From: an uncultured beta proteobacterium
Lineage (GTDB): Bacteria; Pseudomonadota; Gammaproteobacteria; Burkholderiales; Burkholderiaceae
Assembly (NCBI GenBank): GCA_903900805.1
Contig: CAIUOP010000027.1
Location: 1 to 64,000, forward strand
Direction: 5' to 3'
Length of the DNA stretch: 64,000 nt
Below, piece by piece: positions 49,361 to 59,314 of the stretch. The position numbers were made by a program, and so were the translations under genes. The stretch's first letter is position 1; each line of letters starts with the position of its first letter. Under the pieces are notes generated by a model. It did no database searches. It worked only from the letters and a program-made list of their open reading frames with translations, and had not been told where the DNA came from.

Positions 49361-50514
49361 TTAAGATTAGTACGAAACAGAATTTCATCAGGAATAGCCT
49401 CTAGGGGAAGTATCTTTTCGGCCAAATCTGCTTGAGCTATTGCTCCAGGCATTCCCCAAATGACGCTGGTTGCCTCATCTTGCGCTAATACCACTCCATT
49501 ATTGCGAATAATGTCCTCTGCGCCACGCAAACCATCATAGCCCATACCGGTCAGCACGACAGCTAATAATGACTGCCCATATACCTTCGCAGCACTTCTA
49601 AACAACACATCGACTGCCGGTCTACAAGAATTCTCAGGGGGGTCTTCATTCAAATACATTAGGACTTTTGTACCCTTTTGTCTTAACTCGAGATGGTAGC
49701 CGCCAGGTGCTAAATAGGCTTGCCCTACTAATGCCTCTTGACCATCATAGGGCTCCTGCACTGGCATCGCCCCAATTTCTGTTAAGCGTGCCGCCAATAG
49801 AGTAGTGAACTTTGGAGGCATATGCTGAACGATAAAGATGGGTACCGGTAAAGGAGTTCGCCACAACTCAAAAATCTTCATTAGCGCTGCCGGTCCGCCG
49901 GTTGAAACTCCGATACAAAGTGCATTAACCGGATAAAGCGGTCGCCCCTCTTGTCGAACCACCTTTGGATTTATTGTTGAAGAGGTTTGAGCGCTAGGTA
50001 AAGCAGTAATTTTTTCAGGGGCTGGCATTGAAAGCGCCTCCCGCCGAGCAGCACCCCTCTCTTTGAGAGGTATCGTCTTTTTACCTTCCCCAGTCGCACT
50101 TTGACACAAGGCCTTAATCTTGGGAATCAAATTTTCTTCCAGAACTCTGTATGCCTCGGCAGGGTCAGATGCGGCTTGAGGCTTGCCGACATAATCACTA
50201 GCACCATAGGTTAAGGCGTCCATCGTATCGCTAGCGCCACGTTGAGTAGTTGAACTAAACATAACAATGGGGAGATTAGGATGCGATTTACGAATCTCTC
50301 GTAATGCAGTGATGCCATCCATCTCCGGCATTTCAACGTCCAAAGTCACAATATCAGGATTTAAACGCTTGATTGATTCGATTGCGAGCAAACCATTGCC
50401 AGCAGTACCAACAACCTCAATATCAGGGTGCTTCATTAATGAGGTCATGATGATGCGGCGCATTACCGCAGAGTCATCCACAATTAGAACTCGAATTTTA
50501 TCTTCAAACTTCAT
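49357..50514 (-). CDS. cheB: CheB-type protein-glutamate methylesterase
   Basis: Receiver VTLDVEMPEMDG; GVSTGGPAALMKI, VQHMPPKFT, VVLTGMGYDGLRGAE. Confidence 0.94.
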   Translation of the reverse strand: MKFEDKIRVLIVDDSAVMRRIIMTSLMKHPDIEVVGTAGNGLLAIESIKRLNPDIVTLDVEMPEMDGITALREIRKSHPNLPIVMFSSTTQRGASDTMDALTYGASDYVGKPQAASDPAEAYRVLEENLIPKIKALCQSATGEGKKTIPLKERGAARREALSMPAPEKITALPSAQTSSTINPKVVRQEGRPLYPVNALCIGVSTGGPAALMKIFELWRTPLPVPIFIVQHMPPKFTTLLAARLTEIGAMPVQEPYDGQEALVGQAYLAPGGYHLELRQKGTKVLMYLNEDPPENSCRPAVDVLFRSAAKVYGQSLLAVVLTGMGYDGLRGAEDIIRNNGVVLAQDEATSVIWGMPGAIAQADLAEKILPLEAIPDEILFRTNLK

Positions 50515-50550
50515 TACTTAATCCATAAAAATACGAGTATAGGCTTGTGG

Positions 50551-51036
50551 TTACTGCAGAGTATTTTTGAAGGCTGGCATTAAGGGTACTGCCAACACCT
50601 CAATACCTTCTTCCCGCAGGGATTCGGCCTCATCTAAGGTGGTCTGGCCACGAATACTTCGCTCCGGAGACTCTTTGTAATGAATCTTCCTGGCTTCCTC
50701 GGCAAATCCGCTGCCGACATCCTCGGATTTACCCATCAGTTCACGCATACCCTTTAAAAAGGCTGCTTGAACTTGAGCCTCCAAATGAGAATGATCTTGT
50801 CCAGTCAAAGCAACTACATCGCCGCTTAATTGGCCCGTATCTGCTTTAGATACAGTCAACTCTGTCGACGAAGATTTAGCAATATGAGGGGCTGAAGGCA
50901 TACGCGTAACAATAGTACTATCACATACCGGGCAGGCAAGCATTCCCTTATCTTGCTGGGCAAGACAATCCTCTTCGGAGGCAAACCATCCCTCAAAGCG
51001 GTGGTCTAGGGGGCAAGCGAGGTTATAAACTTTCAT
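50551..51036 (-). CDS. DUF1178 family protein
   Basis: MKVYNLACPLDHRFEGWFASEEDCLAQQDKGMLACPVCDS. Confidence 0.88.
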   Translation of the reverse strand: MKVYNLACPLDHRFEGWFASEEDCLAQQDKGMLACPVCDSTIVTRMPSAPHIAKSSSTELTVSKADTGQLSGDVVALTGQDHSHLEAQVQAAFLKGMRELMGKSEDVGSGFAEEARKIHYKESPERSIRGQTTLDEAESLREEGIEVLAVPLMPAFKNTLQ

Positions 51037-51104
51037 AAAACCTATATAGGGGCAAAAGTGCTAAATTCAATAGCCCTATTTTAAGCGGGATTGCCAAAAC
51101 CCCA

Positions 51105-51701
51105 TTAAATCGGCTCAGGACTTACTAAACCTCGGCGGTAGCGGTCTAACCAGTAAGCAGAGATGGTCGTTTTCACATCCGTAATCTCGCCTTCCTCTAC
51201 CCATGCAATAAGTTGCTCTAGCGGCGCTGCAAAGACATCCAAAAACTCTTCTTCATCTAGATGACGATCACCGGGTACAAGACCTTCTGCTAAATAAATA
51301 TCAATAAATTCTGTTGAATATGAAATCACTGGATGGATTCGGCGAATATAGCTCCATTTTTTTGCTATATAGCCCGTCTCTTCAGCAAGCTCACGCTGCG
51401 CACACAGCAGCGGATTTTCATTGGGATCCAATTTGCCCGCTGGAATTTCAATGCAAGCCTTGGCAATCGGGTATCGATATTGGCGCTCCAAAAGTACCTT
51501 GCCATCATCCAATAAGGCCACAATCGCAACAGCCCCAGGGTGTGTCAAATACTCTCGTACTGCTTGCTGCCCATCAGGTAATGAAACCGTATCGCGTTTC
51601 ATCTTCAAGAAAATGCCGTCATAGACATCTACCCCAGTAATGCGCTCCTCGCGCAAATGCTGATCACCACTGGGTAAATCTTTAAAAGATTTTTCGGTCA
51701 T
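51105..51701 (-). CDS. NUDIX hydrolase (ADP-ribose pyrophosphatase type)
   Basis: Nudix box GKLDPNENPLLCAQRELAEETGY. Confidence 0.92.
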   Translation of the reverse strand: MTEKSFKDLPSGDQHLREERITGVDVYDGIFLKMKRDTVSLPDGQQAVREYLTHPGAVAIVALLDDGKVLLERQYRYPIAKACIEIPAGKLDPNENPLLCAQRELAEETGYIAKKWSYIRRIHPVISYSTEFIDIYLAEGLVPGDRHLDEEEFLDVFAAPLEQLIAWVEEGEITDVKTTISAYWLDRYRRGLVSPEPI

Positions 51702-51715
51702 CTCTGCCTAAGAAT

Positions 51716-53215
51716 TTAGGAGCCTAATAAGGTACGGCGCATCGCATCCAAACACAGACTCATTAGGCCAGCAGGAACAATACCTAGCGCTAATACCAAA
51801 ATGCTATTTAAGCCCAGAATGCCTTTGGCAAATCCAGAGCCGCTAATGGAAGTCTCGTGTACTGGCTCATCAAAATACATCACCTTTACTACGCGTAGGT
51901 AATAGAAAGCGCCAACCAAGGACGCCATTACTGCAGTGATAGCCAAGAAGGTATGCTCTCCATCTACCAAGGCCTCTAGTACACCTAATTTAGCTGCAAA
52001 ACCGACTGTTGGCGGAATGCCAGCTAAGGAAAACATCATCACCAATCCAATGAAAGCAAACCAAGGATGCTTTTTATTCAAACCCTTTAGGTCATCTAAA
52101 GTCTCACAATCATGACCTTTGCGGGAAAGAATCATGAGTAAGCCAAAGGTGCCCAATGTAGTTAATACATAGGTAATGGCATAAAACATAGAAGCGCTAA
52201 AAGCATGATCATCAAAGACGGACAGCATGCCTAAAAGCACGAAGCCCATTTGCGCAATCGCAGAATAGGCCAACATACGCTTCAAATTAGTCTGTGCAAT
52301 TGCCGTCACGTTACCAACAATTAATGACAGCACTGCTAGCACTACCAACATCGGCTGCCAATCACCTAAGAGTGGCAATAGAGTATTTACCAATAAACGG
52401 AATAGCAAAGCAAAAGCAGCAAGCTTAGGAGCTGCAGCAATCATCAGCGTCACCGCTGTTGGTGCGCCTTGATAGACATCCGGTACCCACATATGAAAAG
52501 GCACTACGCCTAACTTAAATGCCAAACCAGAAACAATGAATACCAATCCAAAAGCCATCACCAAATGATTAATTCGTGGATCAGCAACGATTTTAAAGAT
52601 CTCGATTAAATCTAATGAGCCAGTTACGCCATATAGCATAGACATGCCATACAACAAGAAGCCTGAAGCCAATGCCCCTAAGATGAAATACTTGATAGCA
52701 GCCTCAACACTCTTCTCACTGCTATGTCGCATTGCTACTAGTGCGTAAGTTGGCAAAGCCATTAACTCCAAGCCAAGGTATAAGGTTAAAAGATTTGCAC
52801 CAGAGATCAAGACGAACTGACCAAGCAAGGCAAGCAATGCTAAAACAATAAAGTCCGGACGAAATAAAGCGCGATCCATGAGGTATTGCTTAGAGTAAAT
52901 CAAACTCACCAAGACAGCACCACATGAACAGGCTTTCAGTAAGTTCGATAAAGGGTCCGATTGAAACAAATCATTCATCGCCATGAGCGCTGGGTCTCCG
53001 ATGCGGCTAACGAATGCAAAAATTAGATAAACAAGCAAAATGATTGTGAAGAAATATACAAATCCAACGCCACGTGGTGTATGGAAAATATCCTGCTCTA
53101 CACCAGGGGTAGATACCACTCTCTCAGGAACATAAACGCTAGCAACCAATAGCAAGCAGGTTGCTATGAGTAAAACAAGTTCTGGCAGGATGGCGTAGAG
53201 GTCGAATGCTTGCAT
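51716..53215 (-). CDS. nuoN: NADH-quinone oxidoreductase subunit N
   Basis: Antiporter-like 14-TM protein, last gene of nuo cluster. Confidence 0.96.
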   Translation of the reverse strand: MQAFDLYAILPELVLLIATCLLLVASVYVPERVVSTPGVEQDIFHTPRGVGFVYFFTIILLVYLIFAFVSRIGDPALMAMNDLFQSDPLSNLLKACSCGAVLVSLIYSKQYLMDRALFRPDFIVLALLALLGQFVLISGANLLTLYLGLELMALPTYALVAMRHSSEKSVEAAIKYFILGALASGFLLYGMSMLYGVTGSLDLIEIFKIVADPRINHLVMAFGLVFIVSGLAFKLGVVPFHMWVPDVYQGAPTAVTLMIAAAPKLAAFALLFRLLVNTLLPLLGDWQPMLVVLAVLSLIVGNVTAIAQTNLKRMLAYSAIAQMGFVLLGMLSVFDDHAFSASMFYAITYVLTTLGTFGLLMILSRKGHDCETLDDLKGLNKKHPWFAFIGLVMMFSLAGIPPTVGFAAKLGVLEALVDGEHTFLAITAVMASLVGAFYYLRVVKVMYFDEPVHETSISGSGFAKGILGLNSILVLALGIVPAGLMSLCLDAMRRTLLGS

Positions 53216-53225
53216 TTACTTTTAC

Positions 53226-54692
53226 TCAGAGTTTGCTCACAGCAACATGCTGTAGCAGATTAATGACGGCAGGATGAATGATGTCTGTAAATGGTTTTGG
53301 ATAAACACCCATACCGATTACGCAAATTGTTAACACAGTCATCATGAAGTATTCGCGTGCGTTGAGGTCTTTTAGAGCGTCTACATGGGCATTCGTAATG
53401 GCACCAAAGAATACGCGCTTGACCATCCACAATGAATAAGCAGCGCCCAGAATCAAGGCCGTTGCAGCCAGGATACCAATCACAAAGTCATAGTCCACTG
53501 CCGCCAGGATCACCATGAACTCACCAACGAATCCTGAAGTTGCAGGTAGGCCGCAGTTTGCCATTGCCATTAATACAGCAAAAGCAGTAAATGCCGGCAT
53601 CCGATGCACTACCCCGCCGTAATCTGCAATCTGACGAGTATGCATACGGTCATAGAGTACGCCAATCGAAAGGAACATGGCACCAGCTACAAAGCCGTGA
53701 GAAATCATCTGCACAATACCGCCCTCAATACCTAGTGGGCTAAAGAGGAAGAAGCCTAAGGTTACAAAACCCATATGCGCAACCGATGAATACGCCACGA
53801 GCTTTTTCATATCTTTTTGAACTAAAGCGACTGCGCCAACGTAGATAACGGCAACTAAGGAGAGGAAGATGATAAATGGGCCAAGGTATTGGCTAGCGTC
53901 TGGTGCAATTGGTAATGAGAAACGCAAGAAACCATAGGCACCAAGTTTCAACATAATGGCTGCTAACACGACAGAGCCCCCAGTAGGCGCCTCCACGTGG
54001 ACATCTGGCAACCAGGTATGCAATGGCCACATTGGCACCTTCACAGCAAACGCCATAAAGAAAGCAAAGAACAGCAAGATTTGCTCGACGATATCCAGGC
54101 GTGCATTTTGCCAAACTAAGATATCAAAGCTATTGGTCACGTTATATAAATACAGCATGGCAATCAAAGTTAATAAGGAGCCAAGCAAGGTATACAAGAA
54201 GAACTTGAATGCCGCGTAAATGCGGTTATGTCCACCCCAGACACCAATGATGATGTACATCGGAATTAAAGTTGCTTCGAAGAAGACGTAAAACAATAAG
54301 GCATCTAGCGCACAAAATACGCCAATCATCAATCCTGAAAGGAACATGAAGGACGCCATGTATTGCGATACTTTAGTGTCAATGACTTCCCATGCTGCAA
54401 TCACTACAAAAATATTGATGAAGGCAGTTAGAACAATGAACCAAACGGAGATACCGTCAATACCGAGATAATAGTTAATGTCGTAACGCGGAATCCAACT
54501 GAACTTCTCTACAAACTGCATTCCTGGGTTAGCAATATCAAAATTGATAATCAGAGGAAGGGTTGCAATGAATCCGAGAATGGCGCCAATCAGAGAGAGC
54601 CAACGAACGCCAGCAGAAGGTTTATCAGACCCAAAAATTAAAATAATGAGTCCAAAAACAATCGGGGTCCAAATGGCGTAAGAAAGAGTCAT
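53226..54692 (-). CDS. nuoM: NADH-quinone oxidoreductase subunit M
   Basis: LGIDGISVWFIVLT, FFEATLIPMYIIIGVWGG. Confidence 0.97.
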   Translation of the reverse strand: MTLSYAIWTPIVFGLIILIFGSDKPSAGVRWLSLIGAILGFIATLPLIINFDIANPGMQFVEKFSWIPRYDINYYLGIDGISVWFIVLTAFINIFVVIAAWEVIDTKVSQYMASFMFLSGLMIGVFCALDALLFYVFFEATLIPMYIIIGVWGGHNRIYAAFKFFLYTLLGSLLTLIAMLYLYNVTNSFDILVWQNARLDIVEQILLFFAFFMAFAVKVPMWPLHTWLPDVHVEAPTGGSVVLAAIMLKLGAYGFLRFSLPIAPDASQYLGPFIIFLSLVAVIYVGAVALVQKDMKKLVAYSSVAHMGFVTLGFFLFSPLGIEGGIVQMISHGFVAGAMFLSIGVLYDRMHTRQIADYGGVVHRMPAFTAFAVLMAMANCGLPATSGFVGEFMVILAAVDYDFVIGILAATALILGAAYSLWMVKRVFFGAITNAHVDALKDLNAREYFMMTVLTICVIGMGVYPKPFTDIIHPAVINLLQHVAVSKL

Positions 54693-54701
54693 GATGGCGG
54701 C

Positions 54702-56753
54702 CTAGCGAACAAAAGGCTGGTAAGCGTATAAAACCCAAGCTAGCAATACCGCTAAGCCTGCAATCATTGCAAAGGCATAGTGGTAAAGATAACCGGATTG
54801 CAAATGGCGAATGACGCCAGCAAAGCGCCCTACTGTATGCGCACTACCATTGACAAAGAAGCCATCAATGATTTTCTGATCACCGCGGTGCCACAAGAAA
54901 CTGCCGATCCAAATGAGACCTTTCGCAAAGACCGCCTGATTCAAATCATCTAAATAGTATTTGTTATCCAGCAATTTCTTGATGGGTGCTAATGCTTCTG
55001 CAAATTTAGCAGGCAACTTAGGAGCCCAAAGATAGCCAATGGCAGCCGTTAGTACACCAAGTACTACTAACAATAGTATTGGTGATGTAAATGCATGCAT
55101 TGCCATTGCTACTGGGCCATGGAAATGATCTTCAAGCTCTTTCATGATTGGATGGCGCACCACGTCAATAAAGATAGAGTCGCCAAAGTAAGTACCAAAT
55201 AAAAGTGGAGTAATTGTGTAGAAACCAATGATGACCGACGGAATTGCCAACAGAATCAATGGCAAGGTCACCACCAACGGAGATTCATGAGGCTTCTCAC
55301 CTGGCGCTAAACCATGATGGGCATGGTCATCGCTCTGCTCTGCATGATGATCGTGCGCATGTGAATCAGCATGACCCCAACGGGCTTTGCCGTGGAATAC
55401 CAGGAAGTAAAGGCGGAATGAATACAAAGCAGTTACAAAGACGCTAGCCATTACCGCAAAGTAAGCAAATCCAGAGCCAGCAATATGACTAGCCGCAACC
55501 GCTTCAATAATCGAATCTTTGGAATAGAAGCCAGAGAAAAATGGGGTACCAATTAAAGCAAGATTGCCAAGCAACATCATGAGACAAGTAATTGGCATGT
55601 ATTTCCAGAGGCCTCCCATCTTGCGCATATCTTGCTCGTGGTGCATACCCAAAATCACACTACCAGCTGCGAGGAACAATAAGGCCTTAAAGAATGCATG
55701 GGTCATCAAATGAAAGATCGCTACTGGATAAGCAGAAACACCCAGCGCTACGGTCATATAACCCAATTGAGATAAAGTGGAATAAGCAACTACCCGCTTA
55801 ATATCGTTTTGCACAATACCTAAAAAGCCCATAAAGAGCGTAGTAATTGCGCCAATGATGACGATAAAGCTCAAGGCCACATCAGAAAGTTCGAACAATG
55901 GTGACATCCGAGACACCATGAAGATGCCTGCAGTAACCATGGTTGCCGCGTGAATCAATGCAGAAATGGGCGTTGGGCCTTCCATAGAATCTGGCAGCCA
56001 AACATGCAATGGGAATTGCGCTGATTTACCCATTGCGCCGATAAACAAGCAGATACAAACTACTGTCAGTAAATTCCAGTTAGTGCCAGGCAAGGTCTGT
56101 GCTGCTAAGGCAGTGTTCTGCGAAAAAATGACGTCATATTGCATTGAGCCAGTGCTAGCTAGCAATAAGCCAATGCCTAGAATGAAGCCAAAATCTCCAA
56201 TACGATTGACCAAGAAGGCTTTCATATTGGCAAACACGGCAGACTGGCGTTCAAAATAGAAGCCAATCAGAAGATAGGAAACTACCCCCACCGCTTCCCA
56301 GCCGAAAAAGAGTTGCAGAAGGTTATTACTCATTACTAACATCAACATGGCAAAGGTAAATAAGGAGATATACGAGAAGAAACGGTTATAGCCCTCTTCG
56401 CCCCTCATATAACCGATGGTGTAAATGTGCACCATGAGCGATACAAAGGTCACCACACACATCATGGTTGCTGTTAACGGATCAATTAAAAAGCCAATAT
56501 CTAGATTAAGTTCACCCAATTCCATCCAACGATATACGGTGCCATTGAAGTAGAAACCATCCATCACTTGCACCAACACATTGCAAGACAGTACGAATGC
56601 AATCGTGACACCCAAGATAGCCACAAACTGGGATGCGCCTTGGCCAATGCGATTGCCACCTAATTTAGTGCCAAATAAACCGGCGATTATCGAGCCAATT
56701 AATGGCGCGAGAGGAATCGCACAGAGAACAGGAATATTTAAGGTCAATTGCAT
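54702..56753 (-). CDS. nuoL: NADH-quinone oxidoreductase subunit L
   Basis: FFGWEAVGVVSYLLIGFYF, HVWLPDSMEGPTPISALIHAATMVTAG. Confidence 0.97.
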   Translation of the reverse strand: MQLTLNIPVLCAIPLAPLIGSIIAGLFGTKLGGNRIGQGASQFVAILGVTIAFVLSCNVLVQVMDGFYFNGTVYRWMELGELNLDIGFLIDPLTATMMCVVTFVSLMVHIYTIGYMRGEEGYNRFFSYISLFTFAMLMLVMSNNLLQLFFGWEAVGVVSYLLIGFYFERQSAVFANMKAFLVNRIGDFGFILGIGLLLASTGSMQYDVIFSQNTALAAQTLPGTNWNLLTVVCICLFIGAMGKSAQFPLHVWLPDSMEGPTPISALIHAATMVTAGIFMVSRMSPLFELSDVALSFIVIIGAITTLFMGFLGIVQNDIKRVVAYSTLSQLGYMTVALGVSAYPVAIFHLMTHAFFKALLFLAAGSVILGMHHEQDMRKMGGLWKYMPITCLMMLLGNLALIGTPFFSGFYSKDSIIEAVAASHIAGSGFAYFAVMASVFVTALYSFRLYFLVFHGKARWGHADSHAHDHHAEQSDDHAHHGLAPGEKPHESPLVVTLPLILLAIPSVIIGFYTITPLLFGTYFGDSIFIDVVRHPIMKELEDHFHGPVAMAMHAFTSPILLLVVLGVLTAAIGYLWAPKLPAKFAEALAPIKKLLDNKYYLDDLNQAVFAKGLIWIGSFLWHRGDQKIIDGFFVNGSAHTVGRFAGVIRHLQSGYLYHYAFAMIAGLAVLLAWVLYAYQPFVR

Positions 56754-56755
56754 GA

Positions 56756-57064
56756 CTAGCCTTTTAGGTGGTCAAGATCATCGGCATTAATGGTGTCGAC
56801 CTTGCGGAAGAGCACTACCAAAATTGCCAAACCGATAGCTGCTTCTGCAGCTGCCACAGTCAAAATAAAGAATACAAACACTTGGCCTGCCATATCACTC
56901 AAATAATGAGAAAAAGCAATGAAGTTCATATTTACCGCCAGCAGCATTAATTCAATTGCCATTAAGAGCACGATTACGTTCTTACGATTGAGAAAAATAC
57001 CGATTACGCTAGTGGCAAACAAAATTGCACCTAGCACTAAGTAGTGAGCGAGAGTGATATTCAT
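56756..57064 (-). CDS. nuoK: NADH-quinone oxidoreductase subunit K
   Basis: [28 protein letters not shown]. Confidence 0.97.
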   Translation of the reverse strand: MNITLAHYLVLGAILFATSVIGIFLNRKNVIVLLMAIELMLLAVNMNFIAFSHYLSDMAGQVFVFFILTVAAAEAAIGLAILVVLFRKVDTINADDLDHLKG

Positions 57065-57708
57065 TTCTTCTCCCCTCTAGTGTCTTGCTTTGCGCCCATA
57101 TCTGAACCCATTTTGACCACCCGCATACGATCGGCTGCAACGACATTCACTTGCTCGTGAATATTCTGGGACTTGGAGTCTTTCCGATTACGTAAGGTCA
57201 AGGCAACAGCTGCAATGATGGCAACTAAAAGAATCACGCCAGCCACTTCAAAGGCATAAACATAGTCTACGAAAATTAATCTACCTAGGGCCAGGGTATT
57301 GTTTGCAGCAATTTCTTCTGGCATGACTTGTACAGGAGCACTTGTACCGATAAAGCTGCGAATGATCACAATTGATAGCTCTAGAACAATCACGGCACCC
57401 ATCAAGAAAGCAACGGGCAGGTATTTTCTGAAGTCGCGACGTAAATGTTCTAAATCGAGATCTAACATCATCACCACGAAGAGGAAAAGAACCATCACAG
57501 CGCCAACATAAACCAAGATCAATGCCAAACTCAGGAACTCAGCCTTGAGCAACATCCAAAGGCCCGAGGCGCAAAAGAAAGCTAATACCAAAAAGAGCGC
57601 AGCATGCACTGGATTGCGAGCCGTAATCACCCGTACCGCAGAAATCACAAGTAAGCCTGCAAATCCGTAGAAGAAGACTGCAAATAATGTGGATGGATCA
57701 AATGTCAT
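57061..57708 (-). CDS. nuoJ: NADH-quinone oxidoreductase subunit J
   Basis: [31 protein letters not shown]. Confidence 0.96.
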   Translation of the reverse strand: MTFDPSTLFAVFFYGFAGLLVISAVRVITARNPVHAALFLVLAFFCASGLWMLLKAEFLSLALILVYVGAVMVLFLFVVMMLDLDLEHLRRDFRKYLPVAFLMGAVIVLELSIVIIRSFIGTSAPVQVMPEEIAANNTLALGRLIFVDYVYAFEVAGVILLVAIIAAVALTLRNRKDSKSQNIHEQVNVVAADRMRVVKMGSDMGAKQDTRGEKK

Positions 57709-57729
57709 AGTGATGTGTGCTCTATCCGA

Positions 57730-58221
57730 TTAGCGATAAGGTGCATCAGCTGCACGGTTGCTAGCAATATCTTTTTCATATTTATCGCCTACTGCCAATA
57801 ACATGTCTTTAGTGAAGTACAAATCGCCCCGCTTATCGCCAAAGTATTCAAAAATATTGGTTTCTACAATCGCATCAACCGGACAAGCTTCTTCACAGAA
57901 GCCACAGAAGATACATTTGGTCAAATCAATGTCATAACGGCTAGTTCGGCGAGTGCCATCTTCGCGCTCAGCAGTTTCAATGGTGATTGCATATGCGGGA
58001 CAGACGGCTTCACACAATTTACAACCAATACAGCGCTCTTCACCGTTTTCATAACGGCGCAAAGCATGCAGGCCACGGAAACGGGGTGACAACGGGGTCT
58101 TCTCTTCTGGGTATTGAATAGTAATTTTTGGCTTAAAGAGATAACGGCCAGTAATAGACATACCAGTCAAGATGTCTTTAAGCATCAAGCTGTCAAGGAA
58201 TTGGGAAATTTTCTTAAACAT
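57730..58221 (-). CDS. nuoI: NADH-quinone oxidoreductase subunit I
   Basis: Two 4Fe-4S motifs [24 protein letters not shown]. Confidence 0.97.
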   Translation of the reverse strand: MFKKISQFLDSLMLKDILTGMSITGRYLFKPKITIQYPEEKTPLSPRFRGLHALRRYENGEERCIGCKLCEAVCPAYAITIETAEREDGTRRTSRYDIDLTKCIFCGFCEEACPVDAIVETNIFEYFGDKRGDLYFTKDMLLAVGDKYEKDIASNRAADAPYR

Positions 58222-58232
58222 AATGAATTAAC

Positions 58233-59306
58233 CTATTTCCAAATATTCCATGGGGATACGACCCATGCGCCGACAACAACCACCCAAAATACCGAGATGG
58301 GAATGAAGATCTTCCAGCCCAAGCGCATGATTTGGTCATAGCGATAGCGCGGCAAGGTTGCCCGCAACCAAATAACGCAAGACAAGAGGAAGAAGGTTTT
58401 GCCAAACAACCAGAAGAAACCGGGAATATCACGCAGGATTGGCAAGTCAACAATTGGTAACCAGCCGCCTAAAAATATGATGGAAGAAACTGCTGCAATC
58501 AGAATCATATTGGCGTATTCAGCCAAGAAGAACATGGCAAATGACATTCCCGAGTACTCAACCATATGCCCCGCAACAATCTCTGACTCGCCCTCAACAA
58601 CGTCAAACGGATGACGATTTGTCTCTGCAACACCAGAAATAAAGTAGATTAAGAACATGGGGAGTAATGGCAACCAATTCCAAGAGAGGAAGTTCAATCC
58701 CAAATCAGCAAAAAAGCCTTGCTGCTGAGAAACAACAATGGCGCTCAAGTTCAATGAGCCTGATGTCAAGAGCACAGTCACCAAAGCAAAGCCCATCGCA
58801 ATTTCATAAGAGATCATTTGTGCCGATGCACGCATGGCGCCTAGGAATGGGTACTTAGAATTAGAGGACCAGCCAGCCAGAATCACACCGTATACGCCAA
58901 TCGATGAAATCGCCATGATGTAGAGCAGACCAGCATTGACATCCGCCAAAACCATTTTAGCCTGGAAGGGGATCACCGCCCATGCTGCAAAGGCAGGCAT
59001 GATGACCATGATTGGCGCTATGAAGAATAAGACCTTAGAAGAGCGTGCAGGAGAAATGATCTCCTTCATCAACAGTTTTAATGCGTCAGCAATCGGCTGC
59101 AATAAGCCTAATGGACCAACACGATTTGGTCCGAGACGAATATGCATCCAACCAATTAACTTTCTTTCCCAGAGAGTCAAATACGCTACGCAGGCAAACA
59201 TCGGCAATACGATGATGACAATCCGTACCAATGCCCAAACCAGTGGCCATAAAGAGCCAAAGATGGCCTCGCCTTGCGTAGTAATGAGGTTCAAGAAATG
59301 ATCCAT
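58233..59306 (-). CDS. nuoH: NADH-quinone oxidoreductase subunit H
   Basis: [35 protein letters not shown]. Confidence 0.97.
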   Translation of the reverse strand: MDHFLNLITTQGEAIFGSLWPLVWALVRIVIIVLPMFACVAYLTLWERKLIGWMHIRLGPNRVGPLGLLQPIADALKLLMKEIISPARSSKVLFFIAPIMVIMPAFAAWAVIPFQAKMVLADVNAGLLYIMAISSIGVYGVILAGWSSNSKYPFLGAMRASAQMISYEIAMGFALVTVLLTSGSLNLSAIVVSQQQGFFADLGLNFLSWNWLPLLPMFLIYFISGVAETNRHPFDVVEGESEIVAGHMVEYSGMSFAMFFLAEYANMILIAAVSSIIFLGGWLPIVDLPILRDIPGFFWLFGKTFFLLSCVIWLRATLPRYRYDQIMRLGWKIFIPISVFWVVVVGAWVVSPWNIWK

Positions 59307-59314
59307 TTCCTAAC

